This document shows, piece after piece, positions 43,447 to 51,643 of a stretch of DNA of 64,000 bases. The translations under genes were made by a program, and so were the position numbers. Numbering within the stretch: position 1 is the stretch's first letter; each line of letters opens with the position of its first letter. The stretch is from Bog-756 sp963769765 (GTDB taxonomy: Bacteria > Actinomycetota > Acidimicrobiia > Acidimicrobiales > RAAP-2), in contig CAVYNA010000005.1 of NCBI GenBank assembly GCA_963769765.1, positions 220,338 through 284,337 of the forward strand, in the 5' to 3' direction. Below the pieces are notes generated by a model, which had not been told where the DNA came from, did no database searches, and worked only from the letters and a program-made list of their open reading frames with translations.

Positions 43447-46400
43447 ATGACGACGGACCAACCGTCAGTTCGACCGCCCTTCGACGGAGGGGCGGGCTGG
43501 GAGTCACGCGCGATGGTCGTCTTCTGCGACCTCGTCGGCTCGACGGAGCTGTCCGGGCGCCACGGACCCGAACGCTACGGCTTGCTGGTGCGGCGCTACG
43601 TCGCCGAGGTCCGAGCCACCATCGAGGACCGGTACGGCGGTCAGGTCGTGAACGTGGAGGGCGACGGTCTTCTCGCCCTGTTCGGTGCACCGCAGGCCCG
43701 CGGCGACGACGCGGAACGCTCGGTCCGGGCGGCGCTGGAGGCGGTCGAGCGGGTCCGGTCCCTTTCGGTCGAGACGGAACACGACGAGGGCGAGGAGCTC
43801 GCGGTACGGATCGCGGTCCACCGCGGCCAGGTCTACCGGACCCCGGACAACTTCGTGTACGGGCTCGCGGTCAACGTCGCAGCGCGCCTGCAACACCTCG
43901 CCGAGGCCAACGAGGTCGTCATCTCCGACGAGGTGCAGCGCCTGGTGGGCCACCTCTTCGACACCGACGCCGGGCGACCGGAGCAGGTCAAGGGACTCGA
44001 CCGGACCGTCCGCATCCATCGCGTCGTCGGCGAGCGATTCGACCTGTCCGAGCGCCAGACTGCGGTGTCACCGCTGATCAACCGGACCGAGGAGTGGAAA
44101 CGGCTGCGCGCGGCGTGGAGTGGGGCGGCCGGTGCCCGGGAGGAAGGAGCCGTTGCGATGCTGTTGCGCGGTGAGCCGGGCGTGGGGAAGTCCTGTCTCG
44201 CATCGAGGATCGCCTGGCTGGCCGGAGGCGAGGGCGCGACGGTGGTCGAGCTGGTCGGTTCAGCGTTCTTCGAGGATGTCGGCTTCTACCCGGTCCGACG
44301 GTTGCTCGAACGGACGATGGGTGTGCGACGCGACACCGGGGGCGTCGAGCGACTCCAACGGCTCCGCGCCGAGCTGGTCCGCCGCGAACTCGCGTCCGAG
44401 CGGCTGGTTCCGCTGCTCGCACCGATCCTCGGGCTCGAACCGGCGTCGGGGTACATCGCCGAACCGATGGACGCCCGGCGGCTCAACGAGGAGATCTTCG
44501 AGGCCGCGTACGCCTACCTCGAACGATGCCTCGGAGACGGGGCCGCCGTCCTCGTCGTCGAAGATGTCCACTGGTTCGACCATTCGACCCTCGACCTGGT
44601 GGCACGCGTGGCAGCCCGCAGGAGTGCGTGCGTCGTGGCGATGACCGCCCGTCCCGGCTTCGAGCCGTTCGACGGGGTCGAGGTGATCGACCTCGGATCG
44701 CTCACCAGAGAGGACAGCGGTCGGCTCGTCGACGCGCTCTGTGCCGACACGGACATCGATCCTCAGTTGCGCGGCGACGTCGTCAACCGGAGTGACGGCA
44801 TCCCGCTCTACATCGAAGAGCTCGTGGCGAACATCCGACACGGAGTAGCGGCGGCCCCGGACGAACTGGGGGGACGCACGTCGGGTGCGGTGCCCGACCT
44901 GCTCTACGACCTGTTGGCCGCCCGCCTCGCCTCGTCGACCGACATCGTCCCGGTGGTTTCCGCGGCAGCCGCCATCGGTCGGGACGTCGACGGCCAGCTG
45001 CTGCGGCAGGTGCTCGAGGTCGACGGCCCGGTGATCGACGCCGCACTCGACGCGCTCTGCGAGCGGGGCGTCCTCGAGGAACGGGACTCGGAGCATGGGC
45101 AGTACCGCTTCAGGCACGAGCTGCTCCGCGAGGTCGCCTACGAGCTCCAGCCCCCGTCGCGTCGTCAGGCGATGCACAACAGGTTGGCCGATGTCCTGGC
45201 CTCCGGTGTCGTCGCCGACGGCGTCGTCGACTGGAGCGTCGTCGCGTCGCATCTCGAACGGGCGGAACGTGACGCCGAGGCCTCCGTCGCCCATGAGCGG
45301 GCGTCGACCGCCGCCCGGATGCGGGGTGCGTTCCGCGAGGCACGTGGCCACCTCGATCGGGCGATCAAGCTGCTCTGGTCCAGCGTCGACCGAAGTCTCG
45401 AACGCGACGTCGACGAAGTCAGGCTGCGACTGCACCGTGGATACCTCGCGGTCTCCGAGGAAGGCCTGGCGAGCCCGGCCGCGGCGGCCGACTACGAACG
45501 GTGCCTCGAGCTCACGGCTTCCGATCCGATGGGCGACGAGATGTTCAACACGGTGATCGTCCTGTGGACCTACCACTTCGTCAGGGGCGAGCTCACCCAC
45601 TGCCGCCAGATCAGTGAGTCCACGTTCCGGAGCCTCGGGCGACGGGAGTGGTACTTGCGGTTCAACATCGCCGCCTTCGGGATCCTGGACTGCTGGGAAG
45701 GGGACCTGGCCGCTGCCCACGACCTCCTCGAGCTCTTCGACTCCACGCGCGAACCGGCGGAGGAAGAGCGGTTCCTCGCCGAGTGGACCAATCCGAACGA
45801 GCCGGTGACGGTGATCCTGACCTGCGTCGGGCTCGTCCGGTTCATGAGCGGAGATCTGGACCGGGCGGACCAGGCCTTTGCCGCCGCGCACGAACGTGCC
45901 GATGAGATGCACTTCCCCCAGGGGCCATACAGCGCCGCCTACGCACTGACCTTGGAGGCCTGGACGCTGTTGGAGCTGGGACGTTTCGACGGAGCCGCGG
46001 ACCGGATCACGCGACTGACCGCGATCGCCGCTCAGCACGGGTTCGACGGATGGACGATGGTGGCGGTGACCCAGCAGATGGTGCTCGCCGGTCTGTGCGC
46101 GCTCCGCGACGGCGCGGCTGTCGCAGTGCTCTCCCAGCATGCGTCGGAGCTCGCCGGCATGACCGAGGTCTGGAAGCTGACCGACACGCGCTTCTTTCTC
46201 CCCTACTACCTCACCGTGGTCGGGACCCTGCATGCCGCCGCCGGAGCGAAGCGCGCCGCGCAGACGTTCTTCGACGAGTCCCTCCGCCTGGGTGGGGAGA
46301 CCGGCATGCAGTTCTGGCGTTCGGAGACCCTGCGTCACCGGGCGCGGGTCGAATTGCATCCACAGGGAAGGGAAGAAATGCTCCGTGACGCCCTGGACAT

Positions 46401-46569
46401 CGCCCGACGTCAGAACGCCGTCCTGTTCGAGCTTCGCGCCGCACTCGAGCTCGCCGGACTCGACCGCCGGTATCTCCCGGAGGTCGAAGGTGCCGTCGAC
46501 CGGTTCGGGCGTCAGGCTCCCTATCCGGAGGTGGACCGGGCAGTCGCGATGCTCGCCGATGTGGAATGA
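43447..46569 (+). CDS. Class III nucleotidyl cyclase domain - AAA ATPase - repeat signalling protein
   Basis: This 1040-residue protein begins with a class III cyclase domain (about 22-200). Metal Asp28 (VFCDLVGS) and Asp73 (NVEGDGLLALFG) and the transition-state Asn/Arg in VNVAARLQ are kept. The adenine-selecting Lys before the second Asp is Asn69. A STAND-type ATPase follows, with Walker A RGEPGVGKSCLASR and Walker B VLVVEDVHWFD. The C-terminal half is helical repeats of TPR type. There is no C-terminal LuxR HTH, unlike many relatives. It overlaps the following oxidoreductase gene by 4 bp. It could make a cyclic nucleotide for the Crp/Fnr protein encoded 5 kb away (inference). Confidence 0.86.
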   Translation: MTTDQPSVRPPFDGGAGWESRAMVVFCDLVGSTELSGRHGPERYGLLVRRYVAEVRATIEDRYGGQVVNVEGDGLLALFGAPQARGDDAERSVRAALEAVERVRSLSVETEHDEGEELAVRIAVHRGQVYRTPDNFVYGLAVNVAARLQHLAEANEVVISDEVQRLVGHLFDTDAGRPEQVKGLDRTVRIHRVVGERFDLSERQTAVSPLINRTEEWKRLRAAWSGAAGAREEGAVAMLLRGEPGVGKSCLASRIAWLAGGEGATVVELVGSAFFEDVGFYPVRRLLERTMGVRRDTGGVERLQRLRAELVRRELASERLVPLLAPILGLEPASGYIAEPMDARRLNEEIFEAAYAYLERCLGDGAAVLVVEDVHWFDHSTLDLVARVAARRSACVVAMTARPGFEPFDGVEVIDLGSLTREDSGRLVDALCADTDIDPQLRGDVVNRSDGIPLYIEELVANIRHGVAAAPDELGGRTSGAVPDLLYDLLAARLASSTDIVPVVSAAAAIGRDVDGQLLRQVLEVDGPVIDAALDALCERGVLEERDSEHGQYRFRHELLREVAYELQPPSRRQAMHNRLADVLASGVVADGVVDWSVVASHLERAERDAEASVAHERASTAARMRGAFREARGHLDRAIKLLWSSVDRSLERDVDEVRLRLHRGYLAVSEEGLASPAAAADYERCLELTASDPMGDEMFNTVIVLWTYHFVRGELTHCRQISESTFRSLGRREWYLRFNIAAFGILDCWEGDLAAAHDLLELFDSTREPAEEERFLAEWTNPNEPVTVILTCVGLVRFMSGDLDRADQAFAAAHERADEMHFPQGPYSAAYALTLEAWTLLELGRFDGAADRITRLTAIAAQHGFDGWTMVAVTQQMVLAGLCALRDGAAVAVLSQHASELAGMTEVWKLTDTRFFLPYYLTVVGTLHAAAGAKRAAQTFFDESLRLGGETGMQFWRSETLRHRARVELHPQGREEMLRDALDIARRQNAVLFELRAALELAGLDRRYLPEVEGAVDRFGRQAPYPEVDRAVAMLADVE

Positions 46570-48569
46570 GGCGCGCCCGCGAGCGGGTTGCGATCCTCGG
46601 TGGTGGGATGGCCGGGCTGGCGGCGGCCTGGCGTCTGAGCGAACCCGGATGGCACGACGAGTTCGAGTCGATCACCGTCTACCAGCGAGGCTGGCGGCTG
46701 GGGGGCAAGGGGGCGAGCAGTCGCGGGGTCAACGGGCGGATCGAAGAGCACGGGCTCCACGTGTGGCTCGGTTGGTACGAGAACGCATTCCGACTGCTCG
46801 GGGAGTGCTACGAGGAGCTCGACCGACCCACGCATCGCCCGGAGGCGCCGGTCCGGACCCTGTCGGAGGCACTCGTGCCCTCCAACCAGATCGGGATGGC
46901 GGACCGGTCGGACGGCAGTTGGACACCGTGGGTCATGGACCTCCCCGGCGACGGCCGGCGGCCGGGCGACCCGGGCACGTCGGGTCGTGACCTGACGATC
47001 GTCGAGCTGGCGGTGCAGGCGATGCGCCTCATCGGGCGCTACTTCGACTCGCTCGCCGGGTCCCGTCCCGACGCGGACCCCTGGTGGGCCCGGTCGTTCG
47101 GGACGGGCGTGCCGGTGTCGGTGGCCGCCGTCGCTTCGGAAGCGCTCCGACTGGCCGGGTCGTCTCCGTCGCAGCCGAAAGAGGGCGGCCGCGGTGGCGA
47201 CCCCCTCGTGCGGACGAGCCAGGGTGTGGCGCTCGCCACCGCCGCGCTCCGCGGGATCGTCACCGACGGCCTGCTCACCGGCCCCGGGGGCTTCCGGTCC
47301 ATCAACGACGAGGAGTACCTCGACTGGCTCGGTCGGCACGGTGGTCCGGCGGACCTGGCGGACTTCTCGGTGGTGCGGTCCGTCTACGACATGGTCTTCG
47401 GCTTCGCGGAGGGTGACACCTCCAGACCGTCGCTCGGTGCGGGCATCGCGGCGCTCTTCGGTGGAAAGACGCTCTTCGACTACAAGGGCTCGGTCTTTTG
47501 GAAGATGACCGCCGGCATGGGGGACGTCGTCTTCGCCCCCCTCTTCGAGGCGCTCGAGCAGCGGGGCGTCGGCTTCGAGTTCTTCCACCGTGTCGACCGC
47601 CTGCATCCGACGAAGGACGGCACGAGGATCGGTGCCCTCACCGTCGGACGACAGGTCCGTCTGCAACCGGGTCGGGACCGGTACGACCCGCTCGTCCTCG
47701 CAAAGGGGCTGCCGTGCTTCCCCGCGACGCCGCGGACCGAACAGTTCGTGGGCGCTGAAGGGATCGCCGGGCAGCCACTCGAGTCGCACTGGTGCCACTG
47801 GCCGGATGCGGAACAGCGGATCCTGCGGGACGGTGCGGAGTTCGACGTCATCGTGTTCGCCATCCCCCCGGGGATGGCGGCGCACACGTGCGCCGAGCTC
47901 GCAGCCGAGCGGGCGGAGTGGCGGGACATGCTCGGCGGCCTCGGTACCGTGGCCACCCAATCCTTCCAGCTGTGGCTCCGTGACGGCGAGGACGAGCTCG
48001 GATGGTCGCATGCCGGCTCGACGCTCAGCTCGTTCGTGGAACCCTTCAGCACCTGGTCGTCGATGCCCCAGCTCATCGAGGTCGAAGACTGGCCCGCCCA
48101 CGACCGCCCGGGCGCCATCGCATACTTCTGCGGCGCGCTCGCCGGCGCTGCGCCGGGTGGAGCCCCGGATGCCGCGCTCGACCGGGCACGGGTGCGGGAC
48201 GGCGCCGTCGAATTCCTGGAGCGGGATCTGCGGCACCTGCTCCCTGGTGCCGTCGGTGCCGGGGGGTTCCGGTGGGACGCCTTGTGTGGCGCGGGGGACC
48301 GGGTCGGTCAGGAGCGCTTCGACTCGCAGTACTGGACGGCCAACGTCGACCTCTCGGACCGCTACGTGCAGTCGCTTCCCGGAACCGACCGGTTCCGTCT
48401 CCGGTCGGACGAGAGCGGCTACGACAACCTGTACCTCGCGGGGGACTGGACGGACTCGGGGCTCAACGCGGGCTGCATCGAGGCTGCGGTGCTCTCGGGG
48501 CTGCAGGCGGCGAACGCCGTGCGGAAGCGGCCTCGTGACCACCGGATCGCCGGCTACTTCATGCCATGA
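46566..48569 (+). CDS. Large FAD-dependent oxidoreductase, desaturase/amine-oxidase type
   Basis: This 667-residue flavoprotein has the FAD motif VAILGGGMAGLAAAWRL at 8-24 and the C-terminal NLYLAGDWTDSGLNAGCIEAAVLSG that binds the flavin in phytoene-desaturase and amine-oxidase families. EHGLHVWLGWYENAF near 60-75 and repeated Trp-rich segments distinguish it from carotenoid enzymes I know. The length exceeds CrtI (about 500). A hydrophobic, possibly isoprenoid substrate is suggested by the polyprenyl synthase in the cluster; this is inference. The ATG overlaps the cyclase-AAA gene by 4 bp. Confidence 0.8.
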   Translation: MRRARERVAILGGGMAGLAAAWRLSEPGWHDEFESITVYQRGWRLGGKGASSRGVNGRIEEHGLHVWLGWYENAFRLLGECYEELDRPTHRPEAPVRTLSEALVPSNQIGMADRSDGSWTPWVMDLPGDGRRPGDPGTSGRDLTIVELAVQAMRLIGRYFDSLAGSRPDADPWWARSFGTGVPVSVAAVASEALRLAGSSPSQPKEGGRGGDPLVRTSQGVALATAALRGIVTDGLLTGPGGFRSINDEEYLDWLGRHGGPADLADFSVVRSVYDMVFGFAEGDTSRPSLGAGIAALFGGKTLFDYKGSVFWKMTAGMGDVVFAPLFEALEQRGVGFEFFHRVDRLHPTKDGTRIGALTVGRQVRLQPGRDRYDPLVLAKGLPCFPATPRTEQFVGAEGIAGQPLESHWCHWPDAEQRILRDGAEFDVIVFAIPPGMAAHTCAELAAERAEWRDMLGGLGTVATQSFQLWLRDGEDELGWSHAGSTLSSFVEPFSTWSSMPQLIEVEDWPAHDRPGAIAYFCGALAGAAPGGAPDAALDRARVRDGAVEFLERDLRHLLPGAVGAGGFRWDALCGAGDRVGQERFDSQYWTANVDLSDRYVQSLPGTDRFRLRSDESGYDNLYLAGDWTDSGLNAGCIEAAVLSGLQAANAVRKRPRDHRIAGYFMP

Positions 48570-48606
48570 GACCCGCCAGAACCCACGGGCGTGATGGCCT
48601 GGGGAG

Positions 48607-48631
48607 TTAGTTGCCAGAGTCTTACAACTAA
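48607..48631. promoter_or_regulatory. Inverted-repeat operator for the MarR-type regulator
   Basis: A perfect inverted repeat TTAGTTG (48607-48613) and CAACTAA (48625-48631) spaced by 11 bases covers the -35 element and spacer of the promoter of the MarR gene. AT-rich palindromes of this kind are typical autoregulatory MarR sites. Confidence 0.6.
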
Positions 48632-48639
48632 TCTACGAT
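48611..48639 (+). promoter_or_regulatory. Promoter of the MarR operon, probably leaderless
   Basis: TTGCCA (48611-48616) and TACGAT (48634-48639) are 17 bases apart. The expected start, 7 bases after the -10, is the G of the GTG at 48646, so the mRNA should have no leader. No other plausible start with a ribosome site exists nearby. Confidence 0.6.
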
Positions 48640-48645
48640 CGCGAG

Positions 48646-49158
48646 GTGGCCGCCGTGCGGGCTGACAGTGCGAATGGTGCCGCCGCCGACGAAGGCTTCA
48701 CGGCCATCGAGCGGGCGGTCGAGCAGCTCCTCCGCCTCAATGCGAGTCGCAAGGTGCACGCGCGCCGGGCCGCGGTCGCCGGGGTCGTCATCTCGCAGCC
48801 GGGGCTCCTGCTCCTGCGGCGGCTCGACGGGGACGGCGCGCTCACGATGGGCGAGCTCGCTCGGCTCGCCAGGATGGACCCCGCGGCAGCCGGACGCCAG
48901 GTCCGCCAGCTCGAACAGGACGGGCTGGTCACCCGCTCGCGGGACGCAGCTGACGGTCGGGTCATCGTCGTGCGCGCCACGCCGCGCGGGGAAGAGGTCC
49001 GCCGGCGGCTCGGGGCGATCGGCGAGCAGCACCTGGCGGACGTGCTCACCGGGTGGTCTCCGTCGGACCGCACCGAGCTGGCCTCGCTGCTGCAGCGCTT
49101 CGTGGACGAACTCCGCGACGTCCCCTTCCGCGACGGCTCCGGGGAGATCGCCTCGTGA
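48646..49158 (+). CDS. MarR-family transcriptional regulator
   Basis: This 170-residue winged-helix protein has helical dimerisation ends and a central DNA-binding domain: LTMGELARLARMDPAAAGRQVRQLEQDGLV followed by the wing SRDAADGRVIVVRATPRG, the conserved Asp-x-Arg of MarR proteins. It probably represses its own operon through the palindrome at 48607-48631 and is released by a small ligand, perhaps the pathway substrate. The GTG start at 48646 coincides with the predicted transcription start. Its stop overlaps the next GTG by 4 bp, so it heads a four-gene operon reaching 52503. Confidence 0.9.
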   Translation: MAAVRADSANGAAADEGFTAIERAVEQLLRLNASRKVHARRAAVAGVVISQPGLLLLRRLDGDGALTMGELARLARMDPAAAGRQVRQLEQDGLVTRSRDAADGRVIVVRATPRGEEVRRRLGAIGEQHLADVLTGWSPSDRTELASLLQRFVDELRDVPFRDGSGEIAS

Positions 49159-50366
49159 CCGCGACCAGACGCATCCCCTACTTCGGGAGCGTCCACGACG
49201 AGCGTGAGATCGAGGCCGTCTGCGAGGTGCTCCGGGGCGGGCCCCAGGCACTGCGCATCGGCAAGTGCGTTCGGGCGTTCGAGGAGGGCGTCGCCGAACT
49301 GTTCGGGAAGCGCCACGGCGTGATGTGCAACTCGGGCTCGTCGGCCCTCGAGCTGGCGGTCGAGCTCCTCGGCCTCCGGCCCGGGGACGAGGTGGTGACA
49401 TCCGCGGTCACGTTCTCGACCGACATCGCGCCGCTCGCCCGCGCCGGCGTCGTCCCTGCGGTCGTCGACGTCGAGCCGGACACCTTCAACGTCGACGTCG
49501 ACGGGATCGAGGAGATGATCGGGCCGCGCACCAAGGCCATCCTCGTGCCGAACCTGATCGGGAACGCGCCGGATTGGGACGTGATCCGGGCCCTTGCGGA
49601 CCGGCACGGGCTCGGTGTGGTCGAGGACTCCTGCGACGCGCTCGGGAGCACGCTCCGCGGGACGCCGACCGGCCTCCGGTCCGACCTCTCGGTCACCTCG
49701 TTCGCCCTGAGCCACATCATCACGGCGGCCGGGACCGGAGGCATGGTCTGTCTGGACGACGGCGAGCTCGCCGACCGGTGCCTGCTCCTGCGCAGGTGGG
49801 GCCGGCGCTCGGAAGTCAAGCTCTTCGGTTCGGCGAAGGGGAGGGGCACCCGGTTCTTCTCCTCGATCGACGGCGAGCTGGAGTACGACGACCTCTTCAT
49901 CTTCGACGCCGTGGGATGGAACTTCGAACCCTCCGAGCTCTCGGCCGCGTTCGGGCTGGTACAGCTCGCAAAGCTGCCCGGCAATCTCGAACGCCGCACG
50001 CGCAACTTCGACCGCCTGTGCAGGCACTTCGGGCAGCGCTCCGACGTCTTCGTGCTCCCGCGCACCACCGCCGGGCTGGAGACCGCGTGGCACATGTTCC
50101 CCGTGCTGATCCGGCCGGAGTCCGGCATCCGGCGGTCGGAGTTCCAAGCGCACATGGAGGCACACGGCATCGACACACGGATGGTCTGGACGGGCAATGT
50201 GACCCGGCAGCCGGCCTTCGCCTCCCTGCCCTGGAGGCTCCCGTCGGGCGGCCTGCCCAACGCCGACCGGGTCATGCGCGACGGCCTCGTACTTCCCTCC
50301 AACCACGGGCTCACCGACGACGACGTCGACTACATCTGGGAGCGTGCGCAGGAGTTCCTCCAATGA
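49155..50366 (+). CDS. DegT/DnrJ/EryC1-family protein of the sugar 3-dehydratase (E1/RfbH/ColD-like) type, His in place of PLP Lys
   Basis: This is a 403-residue fold-type I PLP protein. VVEDSCDALGS (155-165) matches the EDNCDALGS of CDP-hexulose 3-dehydrase E1, and SFALSHIIT (182-190) has His187 where aminotransferases have the Schiff-base Lys. His at this place is known in E1 and ColD, which bind PMP and remove a C3 hydroxyl instead of transaminating. E1 also needs four cysteines for a 2Fe-2S cluster after RDWGRDC; here RRWGRRSEVKLF has none. A ColD-like deoxygenation without an iron-sulfur partner is therefore possible. Its operon has no nucleotide-sugar genes, so the substrate may be different. 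It overlaps the genes on both sides by 4 bp. Confidence 0.82.
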   Translation: MTATRRIPYFGSVHDEREIEAVCEVLRGGPQALRIGKCVRAFEEGVAELFGKRHGVMCNSGSSALELAVELLGLRPGDEVVTSAVTFSTDIAPLARAGVVPAVVDVEPDTFNVDVDGIEEMIGPRTKAILVPNLIGNAPDWDVIRALADRHGLGVVEDSCDALGSTLRGTPTGLRSDLSVTSFALSHIITAAGTGGMVCLDDGELADRCLLLRRWGRRSEVKLFGSAKGRGTRFFSSIDGELEYDDLFIFDAVGWNFEPSELSAAFGLVQLAKLPGNLERRTRNFDRLCRHFGQRSDVFVLPRTTAGLETAWHMFPVLIRPESGIRRSEFQAHMEAHGIDTRMVWTGNVTRQPAFASLPWRLPSGGLPNADRVMRDGLVLPSNHGLTDDDVDYIWERAQEFLQ

Positions 50367-51643
50367 CCGGTCGCGCCGGCAGCCACCATCTCGTCCTCGT
50401 CTCCGCGGACGGGCACGCGGGCGGCAACCACGAGCAGTACCGGTCGTACCTCGAGGAGCGGTACCTCGAAGCGTTCGACGCGTGGCGGGCGCGCTACTCG
50501 AACCCCTTCAAGGACCTCACGGGCGGGACGAGGGACCGGAACTGGGACGACCGGCGCCGGATCACCGAGCAGGAGGAGGACGGGGTCGTCGCCGAGGTCA
50601 TCTTCCCGAACACCATCCCCCCGTTCTTCCCCACTGGCGCGGTCGTCGCGCGACCGCCGATGCCGGACGAGTACGAGCTGCGACTCGCCGGCATCCGCGC
50701 GCACAACCGGTGGCTGGCGGACTGGTGCCGGCTCCACCCCGAGCGCCGCGCGGGGATCGGCCAGATCTTCCTCAACGACCTCGACGACGCGATCGCGGAC
50801 GTGCGCTGGTGCCACGAGCACGGCCTCCGTGGCGGGGTCCTCGTCCAGCCGGCGCCCGACGACATGCCCCACCTCAAGCCCCTCTACGCCCCCGACTACG
50901 ACCCGCTGTGGGCCATCTGCGCGGAGCTGGGCGTCGTGGTCAACACGCACTCGGGCGGCGGTGGGATGCCCAGCTACGGACCGTACCCGGCTGCCGGTCT
51001 CCTCTGGATCCTCGAGACCTCGTTCTTCTCGCATCGGCCGCTCATCCAGCTGATCGTCGGCGGGGTCTTCGAGCGGTTCCCGTCGCTCCGGTTCGTCCTC
51101 ACCGAGCAGGGTGCGTCGTGGATCGCTCCCACTCTCGAGCAGCTCGACCGCTACCACGGGCAGATGCAGCGGGACGGTCGGATCGGTGAGCTCAAGTACG
51201 ACCCGGGCGAGGTGCTCCCCCTCACTCCGAGCGAGTACTTCAACCGCAACTGCTGGGTCGGGGTGAGCTTCCCCTCCCCACTCGAGGCCGCCTGCCGGCA
51301 CGAATTCGGCGCCGACCGGTTCATGTGGGGAAGCGACTATCCGCACGACGAGTCGACGTATCCCAACACGCGGGAGGGACTGCGTCGGGCCTTCCACGAC
51401 GCGTCGGAAGCGGAGCTGCGGCGCGTCCTCGGCGGGAACGCCGCCGCGCTCTACGGCTTCGACATCGAGCACCTCCAGCCCATCGCCGACCGCGTGGGAC
51501 CCACCGTCGAGGAGCTGTCCGTGCCGTACGAGGGCGTGCCGGACGGGCAACCGGTCGCCGGCGTTCGTCCGACCGTGATGTGTCCGCCCGCCCGACCTCG
51601 TGTAGACGGGCCCGGCCAGACCGCCCGGCGAGGCGGACGGTGA
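50363..51643 (+). CDS. Amidohydrolase-2 family protein
   Basis: This 426-residue amidohydrolase-2 protein has SADGHAG near residue 14, YSNPFKDLTGGTRDRNWDD shortly after, VVNTHSGGGGMPSYG in the barrel, LTEQGASWIAP and GSDYPHDESTYPN. It resembles the protein at 19424 most (same ITEQEEDGVVAEVIFPNTIPPFF-type segment, here after position 70). A Pro/Arg tail of about 40 residues follows the barrel. The ATG overlaps the DegT-like gene by 4 bp and the stop overlaps the SDR start by 4 bp, so it is the third gene of the MarR operon. Confidence 0.83.
   Translation: MTGRAGSHHLVLVSADGHAGGNHEQYRSYLEERYLEAFDAWRARYSNPFKDLTGGTRDRNWDDRRRITEQEEDGVVAEVIFPNTIPPFFPTGAVVARPPMPDEYELRLAGIRAHNRWLADWCRLHPERRAGIGQIFLNDLDDAIADVRWCHEHGLRGGVLVQPAPDDMPHLKPLYAPDYDPLWAICAELGVVVNTHSGGGGMPSYGPYPAAGLLWILETSFFSHRPLIQLIVGGVFERFPSLRFVLTEQGASWIAPTLEQLDRYHGQMQRDGRIGELKYDPGEVLPLTPSEYFNRNCWVGVSFPSPLEAACRHEFGADRFMWGSDYPHDESTYPNTREGLRRAFHDASEAELRRVLGGNAAALYGFDIEHLQPIADRVGPTVEELSVPYEGVPDGQPVAGVRPTVMCPPARPRVDGPGQTARRGGR

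Noticed and set aside
44260..46359. 699-codon open frame on the minus strand
   Set aside because: It is antisense to the well-supported cyclase-AAA gene and has shadow-type composition (Asp/Glu/Arg/His/Val-rich, no motifs), as expected in high-GC DNA.
46521..48542. 673-codon open frame on the minus strand
   Set aside because: It is antisense to the FAD oxidoreductase, with no motifs and no start signal.
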